From Mycobacterium shinjukuense (GTDB lineage Bacteria > Actinomycetota > Actinomycetes > Mycobacteriales > Mycobacteriaceae): a DNA stretch of 64,000 nt. The notes below the pieces were generated by a model. It did not search any database. It was given only the letters and a program-made list of their open reading frames with translations, and was not told where the DNA came from. Made by a program: the position numbers and the translations under genes. Positions 47,954-57,486 of this stretch are shown one piece after another. Numbering within the stretch: position 1 is the stretch's first letter; each line of letters starts with the position of its first letter. The stretch is from contig NZ_AP022575.1 of the NCBI RefSeq assembly GCF_010730055.1, forward strand, positions 2,046,001-2,110,000, written 5' to 3'.

Positions 47954-49072
47954 CTACAACACGGCCAGTTCCTTGGGGAACCGGGTCAACAATTCCGGGG
48001 TCTGCCCGGCGGTCTTCGACGGTGCTGAGATCTCGCTGGGTACCGCCAGAGTGTCCTCGATGCGGACACCGCCGCGGCCGGGTAAATAGACGCCGGGCTC
48101 CACGGTCACCACGGAGCCCGCAAGCAGTGTACCGGCGGATGTCGCCGCGATGCCCGGCGCTTCGTGTATCTGCAGGCCAACGCCGTGTCCCAGGCCGTGG
48201 CCGAAGTTGTCCGCATAGCCGGCATCGGCGATCAACCGGCGCGCCGCGGCGTCCACCTCGCGCAGCTCGGCGCCCGGCCGCAACGCCTCCCGGCCGGCCC
48301 GTTGCGCCTCGGCCACCAGCTGGTAGATCTCCAGCTGCCAGTCGGCCGGCTTGCCCAGCACGAAGGTGCGGGTCATGTCGGAGTGATAGCCGGCGACCAA
48401 CGCGCCGAAGTCGATCTTGACGAAATCGCCCGTCGCCAGCACCGCATCGGTCGGGCGGTGGTGCGGGATCGCCGAATTGGGCCCGGCGGCCACGATCGTC
48501 TCGAACGACACCGCGTCGGCGCCATGGTCAAGCATCAACGCCTCCAGCTCACGGCCCACCTCCCGCTCCGTCCGGCCCGGCCGCAGGCCGCCGCGGCCCA
48601 CCAGGTCGGTCAGCGCGGCGTCGGCCGCTTCACAGGCCAGCCTCAGCAATGCCAGCTCACCGGCGTCTTTGACCTCGCGCAGCGCCTCCACGGTGCCCGA
48701 TGCCCGCACCAACTCGGTGTCGGTGTCGGCCAGCGCAGCCGCGAGCGCGTCCAAACCGTCCACGGTGACCACATGGCTCTCGAAACCCAGCTTGCGCACG
48801 CCATCCGCGGCGGCCCGGCCGGTCAGGTGGCGCCCGACGGCCCGCTCGATGGCCACCTCCAGGTCGGGCGCCTGCTGCGCCGCCTGGGTGCGGTAGCGGC
48901 CGTCGGTGGCCAGCACGGCCTCGCGATCGTCGGCGAACACCAGCAACGCGCCGTTGGACCCACTGAAGCCGGATAGGTACCGGACATTTATCAGGTCCGT
49001 GACCAGCATCGCGTCCAGTCCGGCGGCGGAGATTTGGGCTTTCAGCTTGTCTCGACGCTGGGAATGTGTCAC
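47954..49072 (-). CDS. pepQ: Xaa-Pro dipeptidase/aminopeptidase
   Basis: A 372-residue M24 metallopeptidase that cuts X-Pro bonds. The creatinase-type N-terminal domain is followed by the pita-bread domain, with metal ligands in VKIDFGALVAGYHSDMTRTF, GHGLGHGVGLQIHE and the final Glu region VTVEPGVYLPG. It lies 14 bases from efp in one unit. Mtb PepQ is known from bedaquiline-resistance studies. Confidence 0.94.
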   Translation of the reverse strand: MTHSQRRDKLKAQISAAGLDAMLVTDLINVRYLSGFSGSNGALLVFADDREAVLATDGRYRTQAAQQAPDLEVAIERAVGRHLTGRAAADGVRKLGFESHVVTVDGLDALAAALADTDTELVRASGTVEALREVKDAGELALLRLACEAADAALTDLVGRGGLRPGRTEREVGRELEALMLDHGADAVSFETIVAAGPNSAIPHHRPTDAVLATGDFVKIDFGALVAGYHSDMTRTFVLGKPADWQLEIYQLVAEAQRAGREALRPGAELREVDAAARRLIADAGYADNFGHGLGHGVGLQIHEAPGIAATSAGTLLAGSVVTVEPGVYLPGRGGVRIEDTLAVPSEISAPSKTAGQTPELLTRFPKELAVL

Positions 49073-49104
49073 GACCCTTGACGATATCGCTACGCTGATT
49101 GCCC

Positions 49105-49779
49105 ATGAAGAACTGGATGCTGCGCGGATCGGTGTTTGCTGCCGCGATGGTTGTGGTCCGCCTGGTTCAGGGGGCGTTGATCAACGCGTGGCAGACGCAA
49201 TCGGGGCCGATCAGCCTGGTGCTTCTGCTGCTCTTTGTCTCCGGTGTGGTGGTGTGGGGGGCGATCGACGGCCGCGCCGACGCCAAAGCCAACCGGGATC
49301 CCGACCGTCGCGAGGACCTGGCGATGACCTGGTTGTTGGCCGGGTTGGCGAGCGGGTTGGTCGGCGGCGCGCTGGCCTGGGTGATCTCCGCGTTCTACCC
49401 GGGGATTTACACCGGTGGGCTGCTCAACGAGGTGACGACGTTCGCGGCCTTCACCGCCCTTGTCGTCTTCGTGTTCGCGATCAGTGGGGTCAGCGTCGGC
49501 CGCTGGGTCGTGGACCGGCAGTACGAGAAGGAGCCGGTGAGACACCACGGGCTTGCCGCCCAGCAGGAGCGCGGCGATACCGACGTGTTCACCGCGGTCC
49601 GCGCCGACGAGAGCCCCACCGGCGAGATGGCGGTGCCCGCGCCGGATGCGCAGGCCGCCGCGCCCACGTCGGTGGCCACGGTCGAGCGTGAGGCACCCAC
49701 CGAGGTGATCCGCACGGCCGAGAGCGAGGAACCCACCGAGGTGATCCGCCTCGACGAAGACCAGACGAAAAAGGATTAG
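49105..49779 (+). CDS. membrane protein, B-4DMT-type (Rv2536-like)
   Basis: A 224-residue protein with four membrane spans (GSVFAAAMVVVRLVQGALI, LVLLLLFVSGVVVWGAI, WLLAGLASGLVGGALAWVI, FTALVVFVFAISGVSVG). A cytosolic acidic tail follows, with two similar PTEVIR-type repeats at residues about 198-214. ATG 49105 is used. It is divergent from pepQ. The function is unknown. Confidence 0.82.
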   Translation: MKNWMLRGSVFAAAMVVVRLVQGALINAWQTQSGPISLVLLLLFVSGVVVWGAIDGRADAKANRDPDRREDLAMTWLLAGLASGLVGGALAWVISAFYPGIYTGGLLNEVTTFAAFTALVVFVFAISGVSVGRWVVDRQYEKEPVRHHGLAAQQERGDTDVFTAVRADESPTGEMAVPAPDAQAAAPTSVATVEREAPTEVIRTAESEEPTEVIRLDEDQTKKD

Positions 49780-49783
49780 CGCC

Positions 49784-49842
49784 GGCGAGCAGACGCAGAG
49801 TCTCCCACAATCGCCGATTGTGGGCGACTCTGCTGCTCGCTC
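49784..49842. terminator. bidirectional terminator between Rv2536-like gene and aroQ
   Basis: Long, nearly complementary arms (GCGAGCAGACGCAGAGTC on the left and its near complement ending GCTCGC on the right) meet at CCCACAATCG and CGATTGTGGG. It separates two convergent genes. Confidence 0.75.
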
Positions 49843-49847
49843 CGGCC

Positions 49848-50285
49848 TCAGGCCCGGCTTGCCAGGTACCGCAGGGCGAGCAGGTAGCCCTGGATGCCCA
49901 GTCCCACGATCACCCCGGTTGCGACCGGGCTGAGGTAGGAGTGGCGCCGGAACTCCTCGCGGGCAAACACGTTGGAGATATGCACCTCGATCAGCGGGGC
50001 GCTCAGTTCCGCGCAGGCATCGCGCAGCGCCACCGACGTGTGCGTCAGACCGCCCGCGTTGAGAATCACCGGCTCCCCCGCATCGGCGGCCAGGTGAATC
50101 CACTCCAGCAGCTGGGCTTCGCTATCACTTTGCCGCACAACAGCTTTGAGCCCCAGTAGGGCGGCCTCACGCTCGATCAAGTCCGCCAGCTCGGCGTGGG
50201 TGGTGCCGCCGTAGACGGCGGGCTCCCGCTGGCCCAGCCGGCCCAGGTTCGGGCCGTTGATCACGTTGACCGTCCGCTGGCTCAT
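49848..50285 (-). CDS. aroQ: 3-dehydroquinate dehydratase, type II
   Basis: A 145-residue type II dehydroquinase (called aroD in Mtb), step three of the shikimate pathway. Catalytic Tyr is in REPAVYGG and His in LIEVHISNV; LNAGGLTHTSVALRDA and AREEFRRHSYLSP are also typical. The ATG overlaps the aroB stop by 4 bases. Last of the aro operon. Confidence 0.96.
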   Translation of the reverse strand: MSQRTVNVINGPNLGRLGQREPAVYGGTTHAELADLIEREAALLGLKAVVRQSDSEAQLLEWIHLAADAGEPVILNAGGLTHTSVALRDACAELSAPLIEVHISNVFAREEFRRHSYLSPVATGVIVGLGIQGYLLALRYLASRA

Positions 50286-51370
50286 GCGGCACAGATTCCG
50301 GCGTAGGCGGTCACCAGCAGCCCTGGGTCGGGTCCCACCATTCGGCCCGGCTTGGCCAGTCCGTCGAGCACCACGAACCGCAGCACACCGGCCCGGGTTT
50401 TCTTGTCGCCGGCCATGATGTCCAGCAGCTCCGGCAGGGCGTCGGGGTCGTAGCTGACCGGAAGGCCCAGCGACGACAGGATGGTGCGGTGGCGCGCCGC
50501 GGTGGCATCGTCGAGCCGCCCGGCCAGTCGGGCGAGCTCGGCCGCGAACACCAGGCCCACCGAAACCGCGGCGCCATGCCGCCACTGGTAGCGCTCCCGG
50601 CGCTCGATCGCGTGGCCCAACGTGTGGCCATAGTTGAGGATTTCGCGCAGCTCGGATTCCTTCTCGTCGGCGGCCACCACCTCCGCCTTGACGGTGACCG
50701 CGCGCCGGATCAGCTCCGGCAGCACATCACCTGACGGGTCAAGGGCGGCCTGCGGGTCGGCTTCGATGAGGTCCAGGATCACCGGGTCGGCGATGAACCC
50801 GGCCTTGACCACTTCGGCCATGCCGCAAATCATTTCGTCGCGCGGCAAGGTTTGCAGCATCGCCAGGTCGGCCAGCACGGCCAGCGGCTGATGAAACGCG
50901 CCCACCAGGTTCTTGCCGGCATCGGTGTTGATGCCGGTCTTGCCGCCGATGGCCGCGTCGACCATGCCCAGCAGCGTGGTGGGCACGTGCACGATCGAGA
51001 CGCCGCGCAGCCAGGTGGCCGCCGCGAATCCGGCGACGTCGGTGGCGGCCCCGCCACCGAGGCTGACCAACGCGTCTGTGCGGCCAATTCCGATGCGGCC
51101 CAGCACTTCCCAGATGAATCCGACGACCGGCAGGTCCTTGCCGGCCTCGGCGTCTGGGATTTCGATGCGGTGCGCGTCGATGCCCTTGCCGGCCAAGCGG
51201 TTTCGGATCGTCTCCGCGGTCGCTGCCAGCACGGGTTGATGCAGGATAGCGACGCGGTGGCGGCCGGCAAGCAGTTCGTCTAGCTGCTCGAGCAGGCCGG
51301 TGCCGATCACTACGGGGTACGACGGATCGACAGCCACCTGCACGGTGACCGGGACGGCGATATCGGTCAT
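50282..51370 (-). CDS. aroB: 3-dehydroquinate synthase
   Basis: A 362-residue NAD- and metal-dependent enzyme, step two of the shikimate pathway. The NAD loop is ALVSLGGGAATDVAGFAA; zinc ligands lie in ILNYGHTLGHAIERRE and RHGAAVSVGLVFAAELA. It is coupled to aroK and aroQ by 4-base overlaps. Confidence 0.97.
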   Translation of the reverse strand: MTDIAVPVTVQVAVDPSYPVVIGTGLLEQLDELLAGRHRVAILHQPVLAATAETIRNRLAGKGIDAHRIEIPDAEAGKDLPVVGFIWEVLGRIGIGRTDALVSLGGGAATDVAGFAAATWLRGVSIVHVPTTLLGMVDAAIGGKTGINTDAGKNLVGAFHQPLAVLADLAMLQTLPRDEMICGMAEVVKAGFIADPVILDLIEADPQAALDPSGDVLPELIRRAVTVKAEVVAADEKESELREILNYGHTLGHAIERRERYQWRHGAAVSVGLVFAAELARLAGRLDDATAARHRTILSSLGLPVSYDPDALPELLDIMAGDKKTRAGVLRFVVLDGLAKPGRMVGPDPGLLVTAYAGICAA

Positions 51371-51897
51371 TTGGCGGCCTGGGTGTCGGTGCGGGCTTGC
51401 AGCCGCGACAGGATGTAGCGAACCACCGCCCCGGGATTGCGACGGTTGGTGTCGACCCGGATGGTCGCGACGCGCCGGTACAGCGGAACCCGTTTGGACA
51501 TCAGAGCGCGGTACTTCTCGGCGCGGTCGGGGCCGGCCAGCAGCGGGCGAACGGTGTTGCCGCCGGTGCGGCGCACCCCCTCGGCGGCGCTGATCTCCAG
51601 GTAGATGACGGTGTGGCCGGCCAACGCCGCGCGCACCCCGGGGCTGGTCACCGCGCCGCCGCCAAGCGACAGCACGCCGTCATGGTCGGCTAACGCCGCG
51701 CGCACCACGTCCTCCTCGATGCGTCGGAACTCCCTTTCCCCGTCGGTGGCGAAGATGTCGGCGATGCTGCGTCCGGTCCGCTGTTCGATCGCCGCGTCGG
51801 TGTCGAGCAGGCCGACCCCGAGCGCCTTGGACAGCCGCCGACCGACGGTGGACTTGCCGGATCCCGGCAGTCCCACGAGTACCGCGACGGGTGCCAT
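51367..51897 (-). CDS. aroK: shikimate kinase
   Basis: A 176-residue P-loop kinase (LVGLPGSGKSTVGRRL) that phosphorylates shikimate. Shikimate-binding residues lie in LLDTDAAIEQRTG, EREFRRIEEDVV and SLGGGAVTSPG. It equals the Mtb enzyme in length. It begins 3 bases after aroC ends. Confidence 0.97.
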   Translation of the reverse strand: MAPVAVLVGLPGSGKSTVGRRLSKALGVGLLDTDAAIEQRTGRSIADIFATDGEREFRRIEEDVVRAALADHDGVLSLGGGAVTSPGVRAALAGHTVIYLEISAAEGVRRTGGNTVRPLLAGPDRAEKYRALMSKRVPLYRRVATIRVDTNRRNPGAVVRYILSRLQARTDTQAAK

Positions 51898-51900
51898 CTG

Positions 51901-53106
51901 TTAACCGGAGGCCCGCGCGGCCGGTGCTTCGCGTTCGGCGACCGTGCGTTGGTAGGCCTGGATGTTCCGGCGGGTTTCGGCCAGCGAATCCCCGCCGAAT
52001 TTCTCCAGCGCCGCCCGGGCCAGCACCAGCGCCACCATGGCCTCGACCACGACCCCGGCGGCCGGCACCGCGCACACATCCGAGCGTTGATGGATGGCGA
52101 CGGCCTCGTCGCCGGTCGCCAGGTCGACGGTGGCCAGCGCCCGCGGCACGGTGGAGATCGGCTTCATCGCCGCGCGCACCCGCAGCGGCTGGCCGTTGGT
52201 CATGCCGCCTTCGAGCCCACCCGCACGGTTGGTGGAGCGGACGACGCCGTCGGGTCCGGGATACATCTCGTCGTGGGCCTGGCTGCCGCGGCGGCGCGCG
52301 GTCTGGAATCCGTCGCCGATCTCCACCCCCTTGATCGCCTGAATGCCCATCACGGCGGCGGCCAGTTGGCTGTCCAGCCGGTTGTCGCCGCTGGTGAACG
52401 ATCCCAGCCCGACCGGCAGGCCCAGCGCCACCGCCTCCACCACACCGCCGAGGGTGTCGCCGTCCTTCTTGGCCGCTTCGATCTCGGCGATCATGGCCGC
52501 CTCGGCGGCCTTGTCGAACGCGCGCACCGGGCTGGCGTCGATGGCGGGCAGATCGTCGGCCCGCGGCGGCGGACCGTCATAGGGTTTCGACGCGCCGATC
52601 GAAATGACGTGCGAGAGCACCTCGACATCGAGCGCCTGACGCAGGAATGCCTTCGCGATGGTTCCCGCCGCGACCCGGGCGGCGGTCTCCCGGGCGCTCG
52701 CCCGCTCCAGCACCGGCCGCGCGTCGTCAAAGCCGTACTTGAGCATGCCGGCGTAGTCGGCGTGGCCCGGCCGCGGCCGGGTGAGCGGGGCGTTGCGCGC
52801 GACGTCGGCCAGCTCGGCCGGGTCGACCGGGTCGGTGGCCATCACGGTTTCCCACTTCGGCCATTCGGTGTTGCCGATCTCGATGGCGATGGGCCCGCCC
52901 AGGGTGCTGCCGTGGCGTATCCCGGACAGCACGGTCACCGCGTCACGCTCGAACGCCATCCGCGCGCCCCGGCCGTAGCCCAGCCGGCGGCGGGCCAGCT
53001 GGTCGGCGATGTCGGCCGAGGTGACCGTCACGCCGGCGACCATGCCGTCGACCACGGCCACCAAGGCACGGCCGTGCGACTCCCCCGCGGTGATCCAGCG
53101 CAACAC
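51901..53106 (-). CDS. aroC: chorismate synthase
   Basis: A 401-residue FMN-dependent enzyme, last step of the shikimate pathway (called aroF in Mtb). The signatures are TAGESHGRALVAVVDG, RRRLGYGRGARMAFERD and GGLEGGMTNGQPLRVR. GTG 53106 gives the Mtb length; the open frame upstream is not conserved. First gene of the aroC-aroK-aroB-aroQ operon. Confidence 0.97.
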   Translation of the reverse strand: MLRWITAGESHGRALVAVVDGMVAGVTVTSADIADQLARRRLGYGRGARMAFERDAVTVLSGIRHGSTLGGPIAIEIGNTEWPKWETVMATDPVDPAELADVARNAPLTRPRPGHADYAGMLKYGFDDARPVLERASARETAARVAAGTIAKAFLRQALDVEVLSHVISIGASKPYDGPPPRADDLPAIDASPVRAFDKAAEAAMIAEIEAAKKDGDTLGGVVEAVALGLPVGLGSFTSGDNRLDSQLAAAVMGIQAIKGVEIGDGFQTARRRGSQAHDEMYPGPDGVVRSTNRAGGLEGGMTNGQPLRVRAAMKPISTVPRALATVDLATGDEAVAIHQRSDVCAVPAAGVVVEAMVALVLARAALEKFGGDSLAETRRNIQAYQRTVAEREAPAARASG

Positions 53107-53610
53107 CTGATCATCTTCCCATGCGTAGGTTCGAGCTTCGCTGCGCGCCTGAGCGTGCTGGCTGGAGGTGGCCGGCCGAGAAGCAGCGCCGTTGTCGCCC
53201 ATACGCTCGGAGCTGCTAGCAGGTTGCGAATAAACTCTTGCGTCGTCCGAATGCTTTCGTGGTAGGGCCGGCACTTCGGTCACTCTTGCCGGCGTGTCCC
53301 GCAGCGCCACCGTCAGATCCGCCCCGCCCGACTCGTCGTCGCTGTTCCGCGCGTCCACCTCCGAGGCCTTGCACAGCCTTGCAAAGTCAGCGATGCCGAC
53401 CCGGCGTCGGCGGCCGTCGCAACGCTGTTTGGCACGCCCATTCCACCAGCACGCCATACTTGCGGCCTACGCATTGGTTTCTTCACAACCTTGTGCTAGA
53501 CGCCGACATGTGGCCTACCTAGCGTGGCCTTGTAGGCAGCAAAGCGCTGATCAGAACCCGTCCGCGGGGCGGCGACGTTCGGTCAGGTGCTCGTGGTGGA
53601 AGGAACAGCG
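53107..53610. other. intergenic region between aroC and the PE_PGRS gene
   Basis: No gene is supported. The aroC frame stays open here by chance on the minus strand without family character. The region must hold the aroC operon promoter and the PE_PGRS promoter. GGAAGGAAC lies just before the PE start. Confidence 0.5.
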
Positions 53611-55407
53611 ATGTCGTTTGTGACCGTGGCGCCGGAGGTTGTTGCGTCTGCGGCTTCGGATCTGGCCGGGATCGGCTCGGCGATCGGCGCCGCCAACGCC
53701 GCGGCCGCTGCCCCCACCACCACAGTGGCGGCCGCCGGTGCCGACGAGGTCTCAGCGGCAGTCGCGGCATTGTTTGGCGCGCACGGCCGGGCATATCAAA
53801 CCCTGAGCACCCAGGCGGCGGCGTTTCATGAGCAATTTGTCCGCGCCTTGACCGCCGGCGCGGGCGCGTATGCCAGCGCCGAGGCCGCCAACGCATCGGC
53901 ACTACCGGGGCCGTTGCAGACCCTAGAGGGTGCGGTGCTCGACCTGATCAATGCGCCCACCCTGACGCTGCTGGGGCGCCCGCTGATCGCCAATGGTGCG
54001 GATGCGACGACGCCGGGCGGTAACGGTGGAGCGGGCGGAATCTTGTTCGGCAACGGCGGGGCCGGTGCGCCTGGCGCCCCCGGCCAGGCCGGCGGCAACG
54101 GCGGGGCCGCGGGGTGGATCGGCAACGGCGGGGCCGGCGGTAACGGCGGCGCGGGCGCGGCCGGCGGGGCCGGCGGCTGGCTGATCGGCGACGGCGGCAT
54201 CGGCGGCGCCGGCGGGGCCGCCACCATCACCGGTGGCAACGGCGCCAACGGCGGGCCCGGCGGCAACGCTGGGTTGTTCGGCCATGGCGGGGCCGGCGGC
54301 CCCGGCGGGGCCGGCGGCCCCGGCGCGGCCGGCGTCAACCCCGGCAAGGTCGACCCCACCGGCAAGGCCGGGCCCGGCGTCCCGGGCGACACCAACGGCG
54401 ATGGCGACGGTTTGGGCGGCCCCGGCGGACAGGGCGGTGCGGGCACGGCCATCGGAGAGATCGGCGGTGACGGCGGCGCTGGGGGCGACGGGTTATCTCA
54501 CGATGCGCCAACCGTCACCGGCGGCACCGGCGGCCAAGGCGGTCAGGGCGGTCCCGGGGCCCCCGGCGGCACCGGCGGCGCGGGCGGAAACGCTGAGTAC
54601 GCAAACCTTGGCGGCGCAACCTCCAACCTCACCGGTGGCACGGGTGGTCAGGGCGGCACCGGCGGGGTCGGCGGACCCGGTGGTACTGGTGGCCAGGGCG
54701 GGAGCGGGATCATGTTCCCCCCATCGAGCAGCGCGGTCGGGGGAACCGGCGGAACCGGCGGAACCGGTGGATTCGGCGGCGGCCCGGGCGGCAGCGGCGG
54801 CACCGGCGGCGCCGGTACCTCGTCGGTCGGCCCCGGCCCCGGCGGATCGGGTGGCGTCGGCGGTGTCGGCGTGCCCGGCGGCGACGGCGGCGCCGGCGGC
54901 AACGGCGGCGCCGGCGGCCGCGGTGGGCTGCTGTTCGGCAACGGCGGCACCGGCGGCACCGGCGGCGCCGGTGGCACCGGTGGTGTCGGCGCCACCGGCG
55001 GTGAGGGCGGTTTTGGCGGTGACGGCGGTGCCGCCGACCTATCGGCTCCGCCGCACGCTTCGACCGGCGGCCGCGGCGGCAATGGCGGCACCGGCGGGGC
55101 AGGCGGCACCGGTGGCAGCGGGGGCACCGGCGGCAATGGCGGCGCCGGCGGCGCGGGCGGGCTGTTCGGTCAGGCGGGCACCACCGGCGCCGGCGGCAAC
55201 GGCGGCACCGGCGGCAGCGGCGGCAACGGCGGCACCGGCGGCGGTGGCGGGTTTGGCGGCAGCGGCTTGATCACCGGCCAGAACGGCGCGAGCGGCGGCG
55301 GCGGTGCGGGTGGCGCCGGCGGGTTGGGCGGTCACGGGGGCGCCGGGAGCATCCCCGGCGCCGACGGCGAGCAGGGCTTGCCGGGCAGCCCCGGGCTCTC
55401 CCCCTGA
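53611..55407 (+). CDS. PE_PGRS protein
   Basis: A 598-residue intact PE_PGRS protein. The PE domain is residues 1 to about 95 (FVTVAPEVVASAASDLAGIG, GADEVSAAVAALFGAHG). A linker with GRPLIANGADATTPG and then about 450 residues of Gly-Gly-Ala/Asn/Thr repeats follow. It is probably sent to the cell envelope by the ESX-5 system. ATG 53611 has GGAAGG upstream. In contrast to the PE_PGRS gene at 10 kb, the frame is whole. Confidence 0.9.
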   Translation: MSFVTVAPEVVASAASDLAGIGSAIGAANAAAAAPTTTVAAAGADEVSAAVAALFGAHGRAYQTLSTQAAAFHEQFVRALTAGAGAYASAEAANASALPGPLQTLEGAVLDLINAPTLTLLGRPLIANGADATTPGGNGGAGGILFGNGGAGAPGAPGQAGGNGGAAGWIGNGGAGGNGGAGAAGGAGGWLIGDGGIGGAGGAATITGGNGANGGPGGNAGLFGHGGAGGPGGAGGPGAAGVNPGKVDPTGKAGPGVPGDTNGDGDGLGGPGGQGGAGTAIGEIGGDGGAGGDGLSHDAPTVTGGTGGQGGQGGPGAPGGTGGAGGNAEYANLGGATSNLTGGTGGQGGTGGVGGPGGTGGQGGSGIMFPPSSSAVGGTGGTGGTGGFGGGPGGSGGTGGAGTSSVGPGPGGSGGVGGVGVPGGDGGAGGNGGAGGRGGLLFGNGGTGGTGGAGGTGGVGATGGEGGFGGDGGAADLSAPPHASTGGRGGNGGTGGAGGTGGSGGTGGNGGAGGAGGLFGQAGTTGAGGNGGTGGSGGNGGTGGGGGFGGSGLITGQNGASGGGGAGGAGGLGGHGGAGSIPGADGEQGLPGSPGLSP

Positions 55408-55594
55408 GTGGCCGCTGATTCGACCCGGTCGGGGCGGCAGAGCCACGCCAGGCCACAGCGCCCGCGTCGGTGGGTCAACCGTGAGGCACCCACTGAGGTA
55501 ATCCGTCTCGGCGTACAACCGACATCGAGGATGTGCTGCCGGCCCCCGCGCGAGCGGTGCGCGCCACTCCGTATGCCCCGCTAGCATCCCTGGC

Positions 55595-55909
55595 GTGGAT
55601 GTGGCTGAGGGCGCCCAGGCCCGGCTGCGGGTCACGGCCGATGGTTTGCATGCGCTGGCCGGGCGGTGCGCGACCCTGGCCGGCGAATTGTCAGCTGCAG
55701 TCGCGCCGTCGGGGGCGGTGTCGTCGTGGCAGGCCAACGCGGTCGCGGTGAACGCCGCGCATGCCCGCGCGGGTGCTGCCGCCGCGGCTGTGAGCGCCCG
55801 AATGCGGGCCACCGCCACCGCGCTCGGGCAGGCCACCCACAGGTACGCGGGCCAGGACACCGCAGCGGCGGCCGCCCTGGGGGCGGTACGTCCGTGGGGA
55901 ACCCGCTGA
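55595..55909 (+). CDS. small Ala-rich helical protein, ESX-substrate-like
   Basis: A 104-residue protein starting GTG 55595 (VDVAEGAQARLRVTADGL). It is helical with a central VSSWQANAVAVNAAHAR, in which a Trp follows two Ser between two long helices, as in WXG100-like or EspC-like proteins. Its stop overlaps the ATG of the hydrolase gene. A pair of ESX-type small protein plus DUF1023 hydrolase is common in actinobacteria. Secretion is inferred. Confidence 0.65.
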   Translation: MDVAEGAQARLRVTADGLHALAGRCATLAGELSAAVAPSGAVSSWQANAVAVNAAHARAGAAAAAVSARMRATATALGQATHRYAGQDTAAAAALGAVRPWGTR

Positions 55910-57486
55910 TGGCCGCGTCGGGGCTGCCGACGCTGTCGGCGGTGGAGTCGGCGAGCTTTGCGCATCTCAGCGAGGCCGCCGCCTACTGGCGGCGGCTGGC
56001 CACGCGGTGGGAGCGCGCCTTCACCGAGGTGCGCGATTCGATGCGCCGACCCGGCGGCACCGACTGGGAGGGCCAGGCCGCGGCCCGCGCCCACTACCGG
56101 TCGGCCGTCGACGTGGTGACGGTCGGTCGCGCGGTGGACCGGCTGCATGACGCCGCCGCCATCGCCGGCCGGGGGCAAGACCAGCTGGAGGCCAACCGGC
56201 GGGCGGTGCTGGACGCTGTCAGCGATGCCCGCCGGGACGGGTTTGTCGTCGGTGAGGATTACACGGTCACCGACCGCTCCACGGGTGGCTCACGCCAGCA
56301 GCGGGCGACACGTCTGGCCCAAGCCCAGGGGCACGCCGACTTTATCCGGCATCGGGTGGGCGCACTGCTGGCCACCGACCGCGATATCGCGACCCAGGTC
56401 AGCGCCGCCACCCAAGGCCTCGATGAGCTGGCGTTCGAAGAGGTGCCCGGGGTCGACACCCCGGCCGAGGATGGGGTGCAGGCAGTGGATTTCCGCCAGG
56501 CCCCGCCACCGGCAGCTCCCGGGGGCATGTCCTCCGGCGACATCGACGCGATCGACGCGGCCAACCGCGCCCTGCTGCAAGACATGCTGGCGGAATACAG
56601 CCGGCTGCCCGACGGGCAGGTGAAAACCGACCGGCTGGCCGACATCGCGGGCATCCAACAGGCGCTGAGGGTGCCCGACTCGCATCTGATCTATTTGGCC
56701 AAGCCGGACGACCCCGCCGATATGATCCCGGCGGTCACCGCGGTCGGCGATCCGTTCACCGCGGATCACGTGTCGGTGACGGTCCCCGGGGTGTCGGGAA
56801 CCACCCGCCAGACCATCGCCACCATGACCCAAGAAGCCGGTGACTTGCGGAAGGAAGCGCAATATGTAGCCCGCAAAGTGGGTGAGAGCACGAATGTGGC
56901 GACGATTGCGTGGGTGGGGTATCAGCCGCCGCCGGTGATCGCGTCGTGGGACACCGTCGACGACGATCTCGCGCTGGCCGGCGCGCCCAAGTTGTCGGCG
57001 TTTCTGCGGGATCTGCAGGCGGGATCGCACAATCCGGGTCACACGACCGCGTTGTTCGGGCATTCCTACGGATCGCTGCTGTCGGGGATCGCGTTGAAAG
57101 ACGGCGCCAGTTCACTGGTCGATAACGCGGTGCTCTATGGCTCGCCGGGGTTTGAGGCGACCTCACCGGCCAAGCTGGGCATGAACGACCACAACTTCTT
57201 CGTGATGACCACACCCGATGACCCCATCCGGTATCCGGGGCGCCTGGCGCCCCTGCACGGGTGGGGATCAGACCCCAACGAGATCATCGCCGGATCCCCG
57301 GACCGCTACCGCTTCCCCCATCTGCAGACCGACGCGGGATCCACCCCGCTGGGCGATCACAAGACCGCGGCCAGCGGGCACTCGCAATACGGCCAAGACC
57401 CGCTGCAACGGATGACCGGCTACAACCTGGCGACCATCCTGCTCAACCGGCCCGATCTGGCGGTGCGCGAAAGCCCACAGCAGTGA
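55909..57486 (+). CDS. DUF1023 alpha/beta hydrolase with helical N-terminus
   Basis: A 525-residue protein. Residues 1-230 are helical (FAHLSEAAAYWRRLATRW with GTDWEGQAAARAHY, a WxG-like turn). The C-terminal hydrolase domain holds the nucleophile elbow FGHSYGSLLSG at about residue 385, and later a possible acid and His (TTPDDPIRYPG, GDHKTAASGHSQYGQ). The fold fits PF06259. It resembles the Mtb gene before lppA (Rv2542). It overlaps the first lipoprotein gene by GTGA. Pieces of its 3-prime end recur at 58.2-58.4 and 59.8 kb. Confidence 0.78.
   Translation: MAASGLPTLSAVESASFAHLSEAAAYWRRLATRWERAFTEVRDSMRRPGGTDWEGQAAARAHYRSAVDVVTVGRAVDRLHDAAAIAGRGQDQLEANRRAVLDAVSDARRDGFVVGEDYTVTDRSTGGSRQQRATRLAQAQGHADFIRHRVGALLATDRDIATQVSAATQGLDELAFEEVPGVDTPAEDGVQAVDFRQAPPPAAPGGMSSGDIDAIDAANRALLQDMLAEYSRLPDGQVKTDRLADIAGIQQALRVPDSHLIYLAKPDDPADMIPAVTAVGDPFTADHVSVTVPGVSGTTRQTIATMTQEAGDLRKEAQYVARKVGESTNVATIAWVGYQPPPVIASWDTVDDDLALAGAPKLSAFLRDLQAGSHNPGHTTALFGHSYGSLLSGIALKDGASSLVDNAVLYGSPGFEATSPAKLGMNDHNFFVMTTPDDPIRYPGRLAPLHGWGSDPNEIIAGSPDRYRFPHLQTDAGSTPLGDHKTAASGHSQYGQDPLQRMTGYNLATILLNRPDLAVRESPQQ

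Noticed and set aside
53107..53457. N-terminal extension of aroC
   Set aside because: Known chorismate synthases start at the equivalent of base 53106; the upstream frame has no family similarity.
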